64,000 nucleotides of DNA, from positions 124,001 to 188,000 of the forward strand of contig DIJC01000020.1 of the NCBI GenBank assembly GCA_002421005.1, written 5' to 3'. Below, piece by piece: positions 52,870 through 61,203 of this stretch (its first letter is position 1; each line of letters begins with the position of its first letter). The position numbers were made by a program, and so were the translations under genes. The notes under the pieces are model-generated. The model did not search any database. It had not been told where the DNA came from and saw only the letters and a list, made by a program, of their open reading frames with translations. This DNA is from Enterobacteriaceae bacterium UBA5654 (GTDB taxonomy: Bacteria; Pseudomonadota; Gammaproteobacteria; Enterobacterales; Enterobacteriaceae).

Positions 52870-53415
52870 TCAGGATACTTTGGTGAATAACTTCTGGCGA
52901 TTGATCACCTCGCCGTCGGTGCGGAACTTCCCGTCTCCCGCGTAGTGCAGGGTCTGTGGCCATGCGGGTCTGGGATTCACGCGGGCAGCCACCACTTCAA
53001 AAATAAAAAAGTTATAGCGATCGACCATCGCATCGTCGTACAGCCGACACTCAAAATTACCGTGACATTCCGCGATCGACGGCGCGCTCACCTGCTCGCT
53101 TTTCTCTGCCGTCAGCGAAAAGGCCTCAAACTTCTCGGTGTCGTCGCCGCTACAGTTGCCGATTTTTGCCACCGTATCCGCTATCGCTGCGTCCGGCAGA
53201 TTGATGACGCATTCGCCGCTCTGACGGATCAAATCAAAGCTGGCGTTGCCCGCTGAAATCATGCAGCCCACCAGTGACGGTGAAAACGCCAGAATGGTGT
53301 GCCAGCCCAGGGTCATGATATTTTGTCGATCCTGCCAGCGGCTGCTGATCAGCACCACCGGACCCGGCTCCAGCCAGTGCCGGACATCCTCTAATGGCCA
53401 GTTTTGCTTTTTCAT
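52870..53415 (-). CDS. Flavin reductase-like (FMN-binding split-barrel) protein
   Basis: 181 residues from the ATG at 53415 (AGGAGA 8 nt upstream). Flavin reductase/DIM6-NTAB family: 'PGPVVLISSRWQDRQNIMTLGW', 'ISAGNASFDLIRQSGECVINLP' and 'GNCSGDDTEKFEAF'. Expected to bind FMN and either reduce flavin with NAD(P)H or act on small substrates. The start codon overlaps the pdeB stop (ATGA), so it is translated after pdeB; E. coli has no such gene at this place. Confidence 0.85.
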   Translation of the reverse strand: MKKQNWPLEDVRHWLEPGPVVLISSRWQDRQNIMTLGWHTILAFSPSLVGCMISAGNASFDLIRQSGECVINLPDAAIADTVAKIGNCSGDDTEKFEAFSLTAEKSEQVSAPSIAECHGNFECRLYDDAMVDRYNFFIFEVVAARVNPRPAWPQTLHYAGDGKFRTDGEVINRQKLFTKVS

Positions 53416-54968
53416 GAAGACGATCTCCTCTCGGCCCATTTAATAAACGATTGTTTATCAAGCGCTTTACTGTAAAGCCAGCCCTGACCGTACTGCACGC
53501 CGTGTTCACGTAGCCAGGACGCCTGCTGTGGCGTCTCAATACCTTCCGCCACCATTTCAAGGTTAAGCGTTTTTGCCATCTTTATGATGTACGGCGTGAC
53601 ATTTTTGTACTCCAGCGCGTCGATAAAGGATTTATCGATTTTCAGCAGATCGGCCTCGATCTCCTGCAAATAGCTCAGGCTGGAAAAGCCGGTGCCGAAA
53701 TCATCAATGTATATCGCGTGACCGCTCGCCCGGTAGCGGGCAATGAACGGCGCGCTGATCTCAGGGTCGGCAAAGCTGCGCTCGGTCAGCTCAAGCGCAA
53801 TCTGAGCTGGCTGAACCTGCCAGTGTATGAGCTGTGCGGCCAGCAGCGTTGGCAGGGAAGGGGAGATCAGATCGCTGGCGGCGATATTAATTGAAATGTG
53901 CCGGTGCGGGTGCTGGTGCAGCCATTCGCCCAAATCCGCGAAAACCTGTTCAATAATCAGCTCGGTAAGCGGCGCCATCAGGCCAGTCTGTTCGGCCAGC
54001 GCGATAAAAATATCCGGCGACAGAAACGAGCCGTCGGGCTGCTGCCAGCGGGCCAGCGCTTCAGCGCCCACCAGCTCGCCGCTGTTCAGCGACATAATCG
54101 GCTGATAATGTACCGTAATATCCCGTGAGCGGATCGCATCCTGCAAACGCTGTCGCGGCGACTGAAGCCGCCTCTGGAGCCGCAGGATCAGCCAGGCCGC
54201 CAGCAGGCTGATGGAGCCACCGAAGGGCAGCCAGTACAGCAACTGCTGCCGCCAGTATTCATCCAGCGGTACGGTGGAAGCCCAGGTCACGGTGGCAATA
54301 TTCAGATCCGGGTAACGGGTGACATGGTACAGGATGTTGTTCTGGCGAAACTGTGTCTGGCCCGTGCGGGCCGCCTCCTGCCAAATACCGTGGGCAAGCG
54401 GACTGCTGCTGGCAATCAGCAAATGACTTTTCACGCCGATTAGGGCGACGTTGATAGGCCAGGAGCCATAAGGCACGACATCAATTAATGATTCCGGGTC
54501 AATCATCACCACGTAGCGGGCGCTGCCCAGCGCGACCATATTTCGCTTGATCCCCAGATCGCTTTGCGCGGTATACCAGAAACGATAGCCTTTTGGTGTC
54601 ATCGCCAGCGGCGGGGAAAACGCTTCGCCTGTGCTCGTGCCTTCGAGCGACGAGCAGACCGGCTGCAGCCCATTCATGAAGAGGATTTCCTGAACATAGC
54701 GCCGCGTATAGGCGACGCGGCGCATTTCCAGCAGGTGCCGCCCGCTACAGGAGGTGGACTGAAGAATCTCCAGATTCTGTAACGCGTCTTCAGCCTGATC
54801 CGCCACTTTTTCGGTACGCAGCAGCACCCGCGAGGAAAAGCTTTCCAGCTCGCGGTTAAAAGCTTGTGAGGCGTGTCGCTGCGCCATCCAGACGCTCAGG
54901 CTGACCGGCAGGAGGGCGGTGAGGATCAGGAGGCCGGAGATCGGGACGATCAGATACCGGGATCGCAT
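53412..54968 (-). CDS. pdeB: Cyclic di-GMP phosphodiesterase PdeB (CSS-EAL type)
   Basis: 518 residues. Two membrane helices (about 5-27 and 238-260) flank a periplasmic CSS domain with redox Cys in 'STSCSG' and 'PVCSSLEG'. C-terminal EAL domain (about 270-510) with intact 'EALARW', 'IDDFGTGFSSL' and 'LKIDKSF', so active hydrolysis of c-di-GMP is expected. In E. coli the disulfide in such periplasmic domains keeps the enzyme off. Also known as YlaB. Last 4 nt shared with the flavin reductase gene. Confidence 0.95.
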   Translation of the reverse strand: MRSRYLIVPISGLLILTALLPVSLSVWMAQRHASQAFNRELESFSSRVLLRTEKVADQAEDALQNLEILQSTSCSGRHLLEMRRVAYTRRYVQEILFMNGLQPVCSSLEGTSTGEAFSPPLAMTPKGYRFWYTAQSDLGIKRNMVALGSARYVVMIDPESLIDVVPYGSWPINVALIGVKSHLLIASSSPLAHGIWQEAARTGQTQFRQNNILYHVTRYPDLNIATVTWASTVPLDEYWRQQLLYWLPFGGSISLLAAWLILRLQRRLQSPRQRLQDAIRSRDITVHYQPIMSLNSGELVGAEALARWQQPDGSFLSPDIFIALAEQTGLMAPLTELIIEQVFADLGEWLHQHPHRHISINIAASDLISPSLPTLLAAQLIHWQVQPAQIALELTERSFADPEISAPFIARYRASGHAIYIDDFGTGFSSLSYLQEIEADLLKIDKSFIDALEYKNVTPYIIKMAKTLNLEMVAEGIETPQQASWLREHGVQYGQGWLYSKALDKQSFIKWAERRSSS

Positions 54969-55061
54969 AATGGTTCTTCTTTAACGGAGATAAAAACAGG
55001 TATCCTGAAAGGATAGCGTTGGTTGCGCTATCGTACATTGATTTTAGCCAGCGAGAGCGCA

Positions 55062-55778
55062 ATGAAGAAAAGCGAGTTTGTCACTCAGGATTTGCTTAGC
55101 AAAATATATCAGAACGAGGAAGCGGGTCCGCGCAAGCTTGCCCCGGAGCGCCAGCTTGCGCAGGAATACGGCGTCTCGCGATTTACCATCCGTCAGGCGC
55201 TGGAAAGGCTGGTTAAAATCGGCGTCGTGCGTATCGTGCAGGGGTCCGGGATCTGGATCAACGAGTCGGCGCGCAATAATCCGCTGGTGTATAACTCGAT
55301 CACCGAAAAGCGCTTCGATCAGATCCGCTTTCGCACCATCAGCCTGCACAAGAAACGCCCGGATCGCGACGAGCAGCAGATTTTTGGCATTAGCGAAGAG
55401 TCTTTTATCTGGCAGTTTTGTCGGTTGCGCTATGTGGATGACGCGGCGGTGCAAATTGAAGTCTCACGTATGCCGGTGACCTTTTTTGCCGATCTTAACC
55501 AGCAGGTCATTGAACGCTCGCTTCAGCAATACGTTCTTAGCAAGGGATATCAAATTTCCCATCTGCTGACCAGCTACCGGGCGGTGAATGTCAGCCGCGA
55601 GCAGGCGGCGCTGCTGGGCTGTAAAAAAGGCAGCCCGGCCATGCATATTAATAATCGCGGTATTTTAAGCGGCGGGCAGGTGTATGAAATCAGCGATATT
55701 ATCGATATCAATTACACCTGCACTTATGTGATCCCGCATAACCGGGATAATCTGGCGTGGCGTCAGGGCGGTGCCTGA
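55062..55778 (+). CDS. GntR-family (HutC/UTRA type) transcriptional regulator
   Basis: 238 residues from the ATG at 55062; the TTG-led extension is rejected. N-terminal winged helix ('LAPERQLAQEYGVSRFTIRQALERLVKIGVV', about 28-58) and C-terminal UTRA effector domain ('AVQIEVSRMPVTFFADL', 'DIIDINYTCTYVIPH'). It is adjacent and convergent to the enolase-family gene and 1.5 kb from the PTS gene, so it is probably their regulator. Confidence 0.88.
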   Translation: MKKSEFVTQDLLSKIYQNEEAGPRKLAPERQLAQEYGVSRFTIRQALERLVKIGVVRIVQGSGIWINESARNNPLVYNSITEKRFDQIRFRTISLHKKRPDRDEQQIFGISEESFIWQFCRLRYVDDAAVQIEVSRMPVTFFADLNQQVIERSLQQYVLSKGYQISHLLTSYRAVNVSREQAALLGCKKGSPAMHINNRGILSGGQVYEISDIIDINYTCTYVIPHNRDNLAWRQGGA

Positions 55779-55780
55779 CC

Positions 55781-56980
55781 TCAGGGAGTGTGGATGGCCC
55801 CATCCGCCAGGCGGCTTTGCGTCCACTCATGCGGGCGATACACCACCGGGTACTGCTGCGCCAGCGCTTCATTAAAAGAGACGCCAATACCGGGTTGCTC
55901 CGGCGGATAAATAAAGCCTTCTTTGACCTGCGGTGCGCCAGGGAAAACGGCATCGGTGGTTGCGGATCGCGGAATAAATTCCTGGATAGCGGCATTGTGC
56001 AGGTGGATATTCAGATGGGTGTTGACCGCGACGCCTATCGGCGTCATATCACCGGGACCGTGCCAGGCCAGGCGCACGCCAAAAGCCTGGCACAGCACCG
56101 CCAGCTTCAGGGCGGGCGTGATGCCGCCAATCTGCGAAATATGGCAGCGAATAAAATCAATGCGTCGGTTGACGATCAGATCGTGCCACTCCGCCGGATT
56201 ATTAAATAATTCGCCCATCGCCAGCGGCGCGCTGCTGTGCTGGCGGACCTGTTCCAGCCAGGCGCTTTGCTGCGGCGGCAGAATGTCTTCAATAAACCAC
56301 GGCTGATACGGCTCAAGCTGTTTTGCCAGCTGTATTGCCTGCTGGGGAAATAACCGCTCATGCACGTCGTGCAAAATATTCAGCGAATAGCCGTACTTTT
56401 CACGCAGCGCTTTAAACATGGCGACGGTATTATTGAGATATTCCTGCTGCGAATAATACGCGCCATCGCCCGCATTTTCCGGGGTGCGCATACTGGCAGG
56501 CGTGCCGCCGTAAAATCCGAGCTGGCAACGAATATGCTGATAACCCTGCGCGCGCAGTCCGTCCACGGCGCTAAAAAGCGTATCAAGCGTGTCGCCGCTG
56601 GCGTGCGTGTAGGCGGCGATGGCATCGCGGGATTTGCCGCCGAGCAGCTGATAAAGCGGCATTCCGGCGAGCTGGCCTTTGATATCCCACAGCGCCATAT
56701 CCACGCCTGAAATGGCGTTGTTCATCACCGGGCCATTGCGCCAGTAAGCGTTCACATTCATCATCTGCCACAGATCTTCAATATGATTCGCATCGCGTCC
56801 GATAAGCAGCGGAACCAGATATTCATCGACCAGCGTTTTGACCGCCAGCGGGCGTTGCTGGAAGGTCGCGCAGCCGTGTCCCGTCACGCCCTTGTCCGTG
56901 GTGACGCGCACCGTTACCAGGTTATGGCGATCCGGGCGGGTAATAAAACATTCAATGTTTTTAATGATCGTTGGGGTCAC
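55781..56980 (-). CDS. Enolase-superfamily sugar-acid dehydratase (RspA / D-mannonate dehydratase type)
   Basis: 399 residues. N-terminal capping domain ('IECFITRPDRHNLVTVRVTTD') and barrel with metal and acid-base residues: 'NILHDVHERLFP', 'WFIEDILPP', 'PLAMGELFNNPAEW', 'LAWHGPGDMTPIGVAVN'. This set marks the ManD/RspA subgroup, which dehydrates mannonate or gluconate weakly or strongly depending on member. The exact substrate is unknown. Convergent 2 nt from the GntR gene and divergent from the PTS gene. Confidence 0.87.
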   Translation of the reverse strand: MTPTIIKNIECFITRPDRHNLVTVRVTTDKGVTGHGCATFQQRPLAVKTLVDEYLVPLLIGRDANHIEDLWQMMNVNAYWRNGPVMNNAISGVDMALWDIKGQLAGMPLYQLLGGKSRDAIAAYTHASGDTLDTLFSAVDGLRAQGYQHIRCQLGFYGGTPASMRTPENAGDGAYYSQQEYLNNTVAMFKALREKYGYSLNILHDVHERLFPQQAIQLAKQLEPYQPWFIEDILPPQQSAWLEQVRQHSSAPLAMGELFNNPAEWHDLIVNRRIDFIRCHISQIGGITPALKLAVLCQAFGVRLAWHGPGDMTPIGVAVNTHLNIHLHNAAIQEFIPRSATTDAVFPGAPQVKEGFIYPPEQPGIGVSFNEALAQQYPVVYRPHEWTQSRLADGAIHTP

Positions 56981-57046
56981 GGCAAATACTCCTGTGCGAC
57001 GTTAATTCTCAGCTTAAGCAAAATATGGCAATTATCATCACCCAGA

Positions 57047-57111
57047 ATTTACCGATGGGTAAATGCTTTTTTTAATATTTTTTTTGGTCAGGTATTGTTT
57101 GGTAAAACAAT
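57047..57111. promoter_or_regulatory. Operator-like inverted repeats between the enolase-family and PTS genes
   Basis: Two perfect inverted repeats: ATTTACC-GATG-GGTAAAT (57047-57064) and ATTGTTT-GGTA-AAACAAT (57094-57111). A wider TTGGTC ... GACCAA pair frames the second. Sites of this kind fit a GntR/UTRA regulator, probably the gene at 55062. Confidence 0.5.
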
Positions 57112-57168
57112 TAAAAACCAGACCAATTTAATAAAAATTGCGCTTAATGATGCTTTACAGCGGCAAAA

Positions 57169-57184
57169 TGTGAGCCGCTTCATG
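57169..57184. promoter_or_regulatory. Candidate CRP site upstream of the PTS gene
   Basis: TGTGA-GCCGCT-TCATG, matching the CRP consensus TGTGA-N6-TCACA at 8 of 10 positions, 83 nt before the PTS start codon. Catabolite control of a PTS sugar gene is expected. Confidence 0.5.
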
Positions 57185-57266
57185 TTTTATTGGTTTGTTT
57201 TGTTTTCACAGTTTCTCTACTCTCATTAACTGAATGAGAACAACCCGATATCCGGCAGGAGTCTGT

Positions 57267-58634
57267 ATGGGAATGGATGAAGCAATCACCAGTATTATCC
57301 GTCTGGTCGGCGGGCAAGAGAATATTAACAACGTCTGGCACTGTATGACGCGGCTGCGCTTTGATCTGGTTGATAATAATAAAGTTGATCAAAATGAAAT
57401 TAAAAAGCTGCCCGGCGTGCTGGGCGCGCAGCTTCAGAGCGACCAGTTTCAAATCATTATTGGTCCGAAGGTGAACGGCTGGTATGAGCAACTGCTGGCG
57501 GTGCTGGGGCATAACGAAAGCGCGAAACCGGCGGCGAAGAAGCAGGAGCGTAAAGGTCTGGTGTCGCTGTTTATGGATACCGTCTCCGGCGTATTTGGGC
57601 CGATTGTGCCGGCTATCGCCGGGGCAGGGATGATCAAAGGGCTGCTGGCCGGGCTGATTGCGTTACAACTGGTGCCTGCCAAAAGTGATACCGTGGTGGT
57701 GATCGACCTGATCGCCAGCGGCGTATTTTATTTCCTGCCGTTCTTCCTCGCGGTATCGGCGGCGAAAATCTTTAAAACCAACGAATATCTGGCGGCGGCG
57801 GTGGCGGCCTGCCTGATGTATCCGTCGCTCATTGAGGCGGCGAAAGCGCTGGCGGCCCATCAGGACGGCGCGGTAAGCGCCTTCTGGCTGCTGGACGTGC
57901 TGCCGGTGTCGGTATTCAACTACGCCTCCAGCGTGATCCCGGTGATCTTCTCAATACTGGCGCTCAGCTATATCCACCGCTGGGTTGACAGCTTTATGCC
58001 GGATGTCCTTAAAACGGTATTTACCCCCACGCTGACCCTGTTTCTGGCTGCGCTGGCTGCGCTGGTGATTATCGGACCGATTGGCATCTGGCTGGGTAAA
58101 GCGCTGGCGTATTTTATTGAGGGATTATTTGGCGTTTCGGCAAGTTTTGCCGGGCTGATTGTCGGGGCGATCCGCCCGGTGGCGATCCTCACCGGAATGC
58201 ACCACGCCATGACGCCCATCGCGCTACAGAACTTCAGCGATCGCGGCTACGATATGCTGATGCCGATGATGTTTATGGCTAATATGGCGATTGCGGGCGC
58301 GACCTTTGCTATCTGGCGCATCAGCAAAGACCGCCAGGAGAAAACCGTGACCCTGTCCGCCGCTATTTCAGCATTACTGGGGATCACCGAACCTGCGCTG
58401 TTTGGCGTCCTGACCCGCTATAAGAAAGCGTTTATCGCCGCCACGGTAGCCAGTTCGCTGGCCTCTGCGTTTATCGCTTTCTTTGGCGTGCGGCTGTATG
58501 GCTATATTTTATCGAGCATTTTCAGCCTGCCTGCCTATATCGGCCCGTACTTTATCTTTGCTATTTCCGGTGTGGCAATAGCGCTGATCCTTTCCTTCGT
58601 TCTGACCACCGTGCTGGTGGGGAAAGAGCAATAA
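57267..58634 (+). CDS. PTS transporter subunit EIIBC (glucose/sucrose/beta-glucoside superfamily)
   Basis: 455 residues from the ATG at 57267 (GCAGGAG 6 nt upstream). N-terminal EIIB with phosphorylated Cys26 in 'NNVWHCMTRLRF', then EIIC with about ten membrane helices ('GIFGPIVPAIAGAGMIKGLL'-type start, 'GITEPALFGV' substrate loop). No EIIA domain, so it depends on another EIIA, such as Crr. No phosphosugar hydrolase lies beside it. Sugar unknown; context with a sugar-acid dehydratase is unusual. Confidence 0.88.
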   Translation: MGMDEAITSIIRLVGGQENINNVWHCMTRLRFDLVDNNKVDQNEIKKLPGVLGAQLQSDQFQIIIGPKVNGWYEQLLAVLGHNESAKPAAKKQERKGLVSLFMDTVSGVFGPIVPAIAGAGMIKGLLAGLIALQLVPAKSDTVVVIDLIASGVFYFLPFFLAVSAAKIFKTNEYLAAAVAACLMYPSLIEAAKALAAHQDGAVSAFWLLDVLPVSVFNYASSVIPVIFSILALSYIHRWVDSFMPDVLKTVFTPTLTLFLAALAALVIIGPIGIWLGKALAYFIEGLFGVSASFAGLIVGAIRPVAILTGMHHAMTPIALQNFSDRGYDMLMPMMFMANMAIAGATFAIWRISKDRQEKTVTLSAAISALLGITEPALFGVLTRYKKAFIAATVASSLASAFIAFFGVRLYGYILSSIFSLPAYIGPYFIFAISGVAIALILSFVLTTVLVGKEQ

Positions 58635-58643
58635 TTCTCTTCA

Positions 58644-58673
58644 CGATCTGCGCATTACGCGCAGATCGCTTTT
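58644..58673 (+). terminator. Terminator of the PTS gene
   Basis: 10-bp perfect stem CGATCTGCGC / GCGCAGATCG, loop ATTAC, followed by CTTTT. Confidence 0.8.
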
Positions 58674-58724
58674 CCGTTTCGACAACCCACTTGATCTTTA
58701 TCCGGCAACGCGCTACCGTATTGT

Positions 58725-58738
58725 TATGTTATAACATA
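58725..58738. promoter_or_regulatory. Zur box of rpmE2-rpmJ2
   Basis: Perfect palindrome TATGTTATAACATA, which fits the Zur consensus core (TGTTATA-N-TATAACA type), 16 nt before rpmE2. Zur repression of these alternative ribosomal proteins is established in E. coli (ykgM). Confidence 0.8.
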
Positions 58739-58753
58739 TAAATCGAGGTTGCC

Positions 58754-59014
58754 ATGAAACCGGATATCCATCCACACTATCGCACCGTGGTTTTCCACGA
58801 CACCAGCGTTGACGAATATTTTAAAGTGGGTTCTACCATTAAAACGGATCGGGAAATCGAGCTGGAAGGAGTGAAATACCCTTACGTAACGCTGGATGTG
58901 TCTTCCGCTTCCCATCCGTATTACACCGGGAAACAGAAAACGCTGAATACCGAAGGCAGCGCGGCACGATTCCAGCAGCGCTACGGTCGCTTTCTTAACG
59001 CTAAGAAGGGCTAA
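58754..59014 (+). CDS. rpmE2: Ribosomal protein L31 type B (zinc-independent)
   Basis: 86 residues, E. coli YkgM family ('MKPDIHPHYRTVVFHDTSV', 'ASHPYYTGKQKTLNTEGSA'). Lacks the four-Cys zinc motif of ordinary L31, so it replaces it when zinc is scarce and frees zinc. TCGAGG 7-8 nt before the start. rpmJ2 follows after 2 nt. Confidence 0.97.
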   Translation: MKPDIHPHYRTVVFHDTSVDEYFKVGSTIKTDREIELEGVKYPYVTLDVSSASHPYYTGKQKTLNTEGSAARFQQRYGRFLNAKKG

Positions 59015-59016
59015 CC

Positions 59017-59157
59017 ATGCAGGTTCTTAATTCATTGCGCAGCGCAAAACAGCGCCACCCCGATTGCCAGATCGTCAAACGCAAGGGGCGGCTGTACGTC
59101 ATCTGCAAATCGAATCCGCGCTTTAAAGCGGTGCAGGGACGTAAGAAAAGACGTTAA
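59017..59157 (+). CDS. rpmJ2: Ribosomal protein L36 type B
   Basis: 46 residues, translated by hand: starts 'MQVLNSLRSAKQRHPDCQIV' and ends 'RFKAVQGRKKRR'. It keeps only two Cys (17 and 30), lacking the full CCCH zinc site of L36 type A. Same Zur-controlled unit as rpmE2. Its TAA stop overlaps the stop of the convergent acetyltransferase gene by sharing TTAA. Confidence 0.95.
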   Translation: MQVLNSLRSAKQRHPDCQIVKRKGRLYVICKSNPRFKAVQGRKKRR

Positions 59158-59858
59158 ACCTCGCGCAGGCTTTGCAGGGTGCGCTTCTGATTGCCGTCGG
59201 CAGAAAAATTGTCGGCGGCAAGCCAGCGTTGCAGCGCCCGATTAATCTCCGGCCATTCACTGTCAATAATCGAAAACCAGTCGGTGTCCCGGTTGTGGCC
59301 TTTAACGACCAGTGCCTGACGAAAACGCCCCTCATACTGAAAGCCCAGTCGCTGCGCCGTCCGGCGCGAAGGTTCATTCAGGCTGTTACATTTCCATTCG
59401 TAGCGTCGGTAGCCCAGCGTCTCAAAGGCATAGTGCATCAGTAACCACTGCGCTTCGGTGGACATCGGCGTTTGACGAAGCAGCGGTGAAAAGTGAACGT
59501 GTCCTACTTCCATCACGCCATTGCTGGCATCAATCCGCATTAACGCCAGCGTTCCCACCGCTGTACCGCTGCGCTTATCAATCACCGCAAAATGGATCGG
59601 ATCGCCGAGGGCGCGCACGCTTGCAACCCAGCGGGCGTATTCTTCCTCGCTTTGCTCCGGCTCACGCGGTAGCCACGTCCAGCTACGGCTATCTTCAGCA
59701 CTGGCATGGGCGGCAAACAGGGCGCTGGCGTGCTGGATATCCAGCGGCTCAAGGCGGCAGTATTGCCCTTCAAGCGTCACCCGTTCCGGGTGTGGACGCG
59801 GCTGCCAGTCCGGTAGCGCATCGCCTACCGGCTGACCAAATTGATTAAGCTGGCTCAT
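59154..59858 (-). CDS. GNAT family N-acetyltransferase (RimJ/RimL type)
   Basis: 234 residues from the ATG at 59858 (AAGGAG 6 nt upstream; other in-frame ATGs are immediately upstream). 'RLEPLDIQHASALFAAH', 'AVIDKRSGTAVGTLALMRID' and the acetyl-CoA/helix region 'YRRYEWKCNSLNEPSRRTAQRLGFQYEG' mark the RimL subfamily. The substrate is unknown; relatives modify protein N-termini or small molecules. Stop overlaps rpmJ2's. Confidence 0.9.
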   Translation of the reverse strand: MSQLNQFGQPVGDALPDWQPRPHPERVTLEGQYCRLEPLDIQHASALFAAHASAEDSRSWTWLPREPEQSEEEYARWVASVRALGDPIHFAVIDKRSGTAVGTLALMRIDASNGVMEVGHVHFSPLLRQTPMSTEAQWLLMHYAFETLGYRRYEWKCNSLNEPSRRTAQRLGFQYEGRFRQALVVKGHNRDTDWFSIIDSEWPEINRALQRWLAADNFSADGNQKRTLQSLREV

Positions 59859-59917
59859 CATATTCTCCTTCTGCATCAATAGCTGATTATGCTGACATAA
59901 AAAGCCAGGGTACAGCG

Positions 59918-60388
59918 CTAATGAGCGGCTTCGGCGCGGGCGAGGGTGAAAATATCGTAGAAGGAGAGGTCGCCTTTGGTGGCGATCATTTTCTCAAGCT
60001 GGGCTTTATACGGCGCTTCCACGCGCGGAGAATGCAAAATGCTTTCGATAAGCTGCGGCGGGGCGTAACGCGTGTTATACCATTCGCCGTTAAAGCAGAC
60101 GCGGAAATCCAGCACGTCGATATCCTCGTAGCGGTAGCGCGGATTGACGTCAAAAAAGAAAAAGGCGTTAAACAGGATAAACAGCACCACCAGCAGCCAC
60201 ACCGAATCGGCGAGGGTTTCCGAGCGCAGCATCACCACCAGCGTGGCAAACCAGGCAACGTACATACCAATAAACAGGCCGGGGTGATTGCGGATAAAGC
60301 TGATGCTAAAGCGCGGACGGTTATCGCGCTTTTCGCGGGTATTGATTTCATTAATGGTATCGGTCAGCAATCGCCGTATTTCTGTCAT
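59918..60388 (-). CDS. ylaC: YlaC family inner membrane protein
   Basis: 156 residues. Two membrane helices (about 37-54 and 61-79: 'GLFIGMYVAWFATLVVML', 'VWLLVVLFILFNAFFFFDV') then a cytoplasmic part with 'YRYEDIDVLDFRVCFNGEWYNTRY'. Function unknown; same place and length as in E. coli. Confidence 0.95.
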   Translation of the reverse strand: MTEIRRLLTDTINEINTREKRDNRPRFSISFIRNHPGLFIGMYVAWFATLVVMLRSETLADSVWLLVVLFILFNAFFFFDVNPRYRYEDIDVLDFRVCFNGEWYNTRYAPPQLIESILHSPRVEAPYKAQLEKMIATKGDLSFYDIFTLARAEAAH

Positions 60389-60488
60389 TTTTGGCCTTTC
60401 TTATTCTACAAACGCAGGGAAGCATCCCATTTTAGGTTGTAATAAAGCCAACAAAAAGTAACAGATTAGTTGCGAAAAAGCATAACAG

Positions 60489-61046
60489 TTACGCGGATAT
60501 GCTTTTAATAATCCGCGCCGGATTGCCGCCGACTACCACGTTATCCGGGACATCTTTTACCACTACCGCACCGGAAGCGACGACAACGTTATTGCCAATC
60601 GTCACGCCGGGGTTGATCACCGCGCGACCGCCGATCCAGACGTTGTTGCCGATGACCACTGGCTTACCCAGCTCCACGCCACTGTTACGCTCGGTGGCGT
60701 CCAGCGGATGCGTTGCGGTGTAGATATGCACGCCGGGTGCCAGCATACAGTTATCGCCGATGTGGACAGGGCAGACGTCGAGCACCACGCAGTCAAAATT
60801 GGCGTAAAAGTTTGCGCCGAGGTGGATATTGTAACCATAGTCACAGCGGAAACTGGGTTCGATATACGCGTCTTCGCCCTTGCCGAGCAGGTCGCCCAGC
60901 AGCGCTTTACGTACTGCGCCTTCGTCAGGATCGGTGTGGTTATAACGATGAACAAGATGCCTGGCGCGCAGACGGTCAGCCTTAAGCGTCTCATCCTGCG
61001 GGCTATAAAGCTCACCGGCAATCATTTTGCGTTTTTCTTCACTCAT
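60489..61046 (-). CDS. maa: Maltose O-acetyltransferase
   Basis: 185 residues. Left-handed beta-helix made of hexapeptide repeats ('NNVWIGGRAVINPGVTIGNNVVVASGAVVVKD' region) with the catalytic His in 'YTATHPLDATER'. It acetylates maltose, glucose and related sugars. Located between ylaC and hha as in E. coli. Confidence 0.95.
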   Translation of the reverse strand: MSEEKRKMIAGELYSPQDETLKADRLRARHLVHRYNHTDPDEGAVRKALLGDLLGKGEDAYIEPSFRCDYGYNIHLGANFYANFDCVVLDVCPVHIGDNCMLAPGVHIYTATHPLDATERNSGVELGKPVVIGNNVWIGGRAVINPGVTIGNNVVVASGAVVVKDVPDNVVVGGNPARIIKSISA

Positions 61047-61203
61047 ACGGCACTCCTCATTAAAGGGGTATACCTTAAAAGGTCTTGCTGCCGCAGGGAA
61101 CGTTCCCCATCAGCCGGTGTGACATTACTCACATTTTATCTGGCAGACAAACGGAAAAGGGGGAAACATGACGTAATTCATATCCTGAAAAATAAAAAGC
61201 GTA

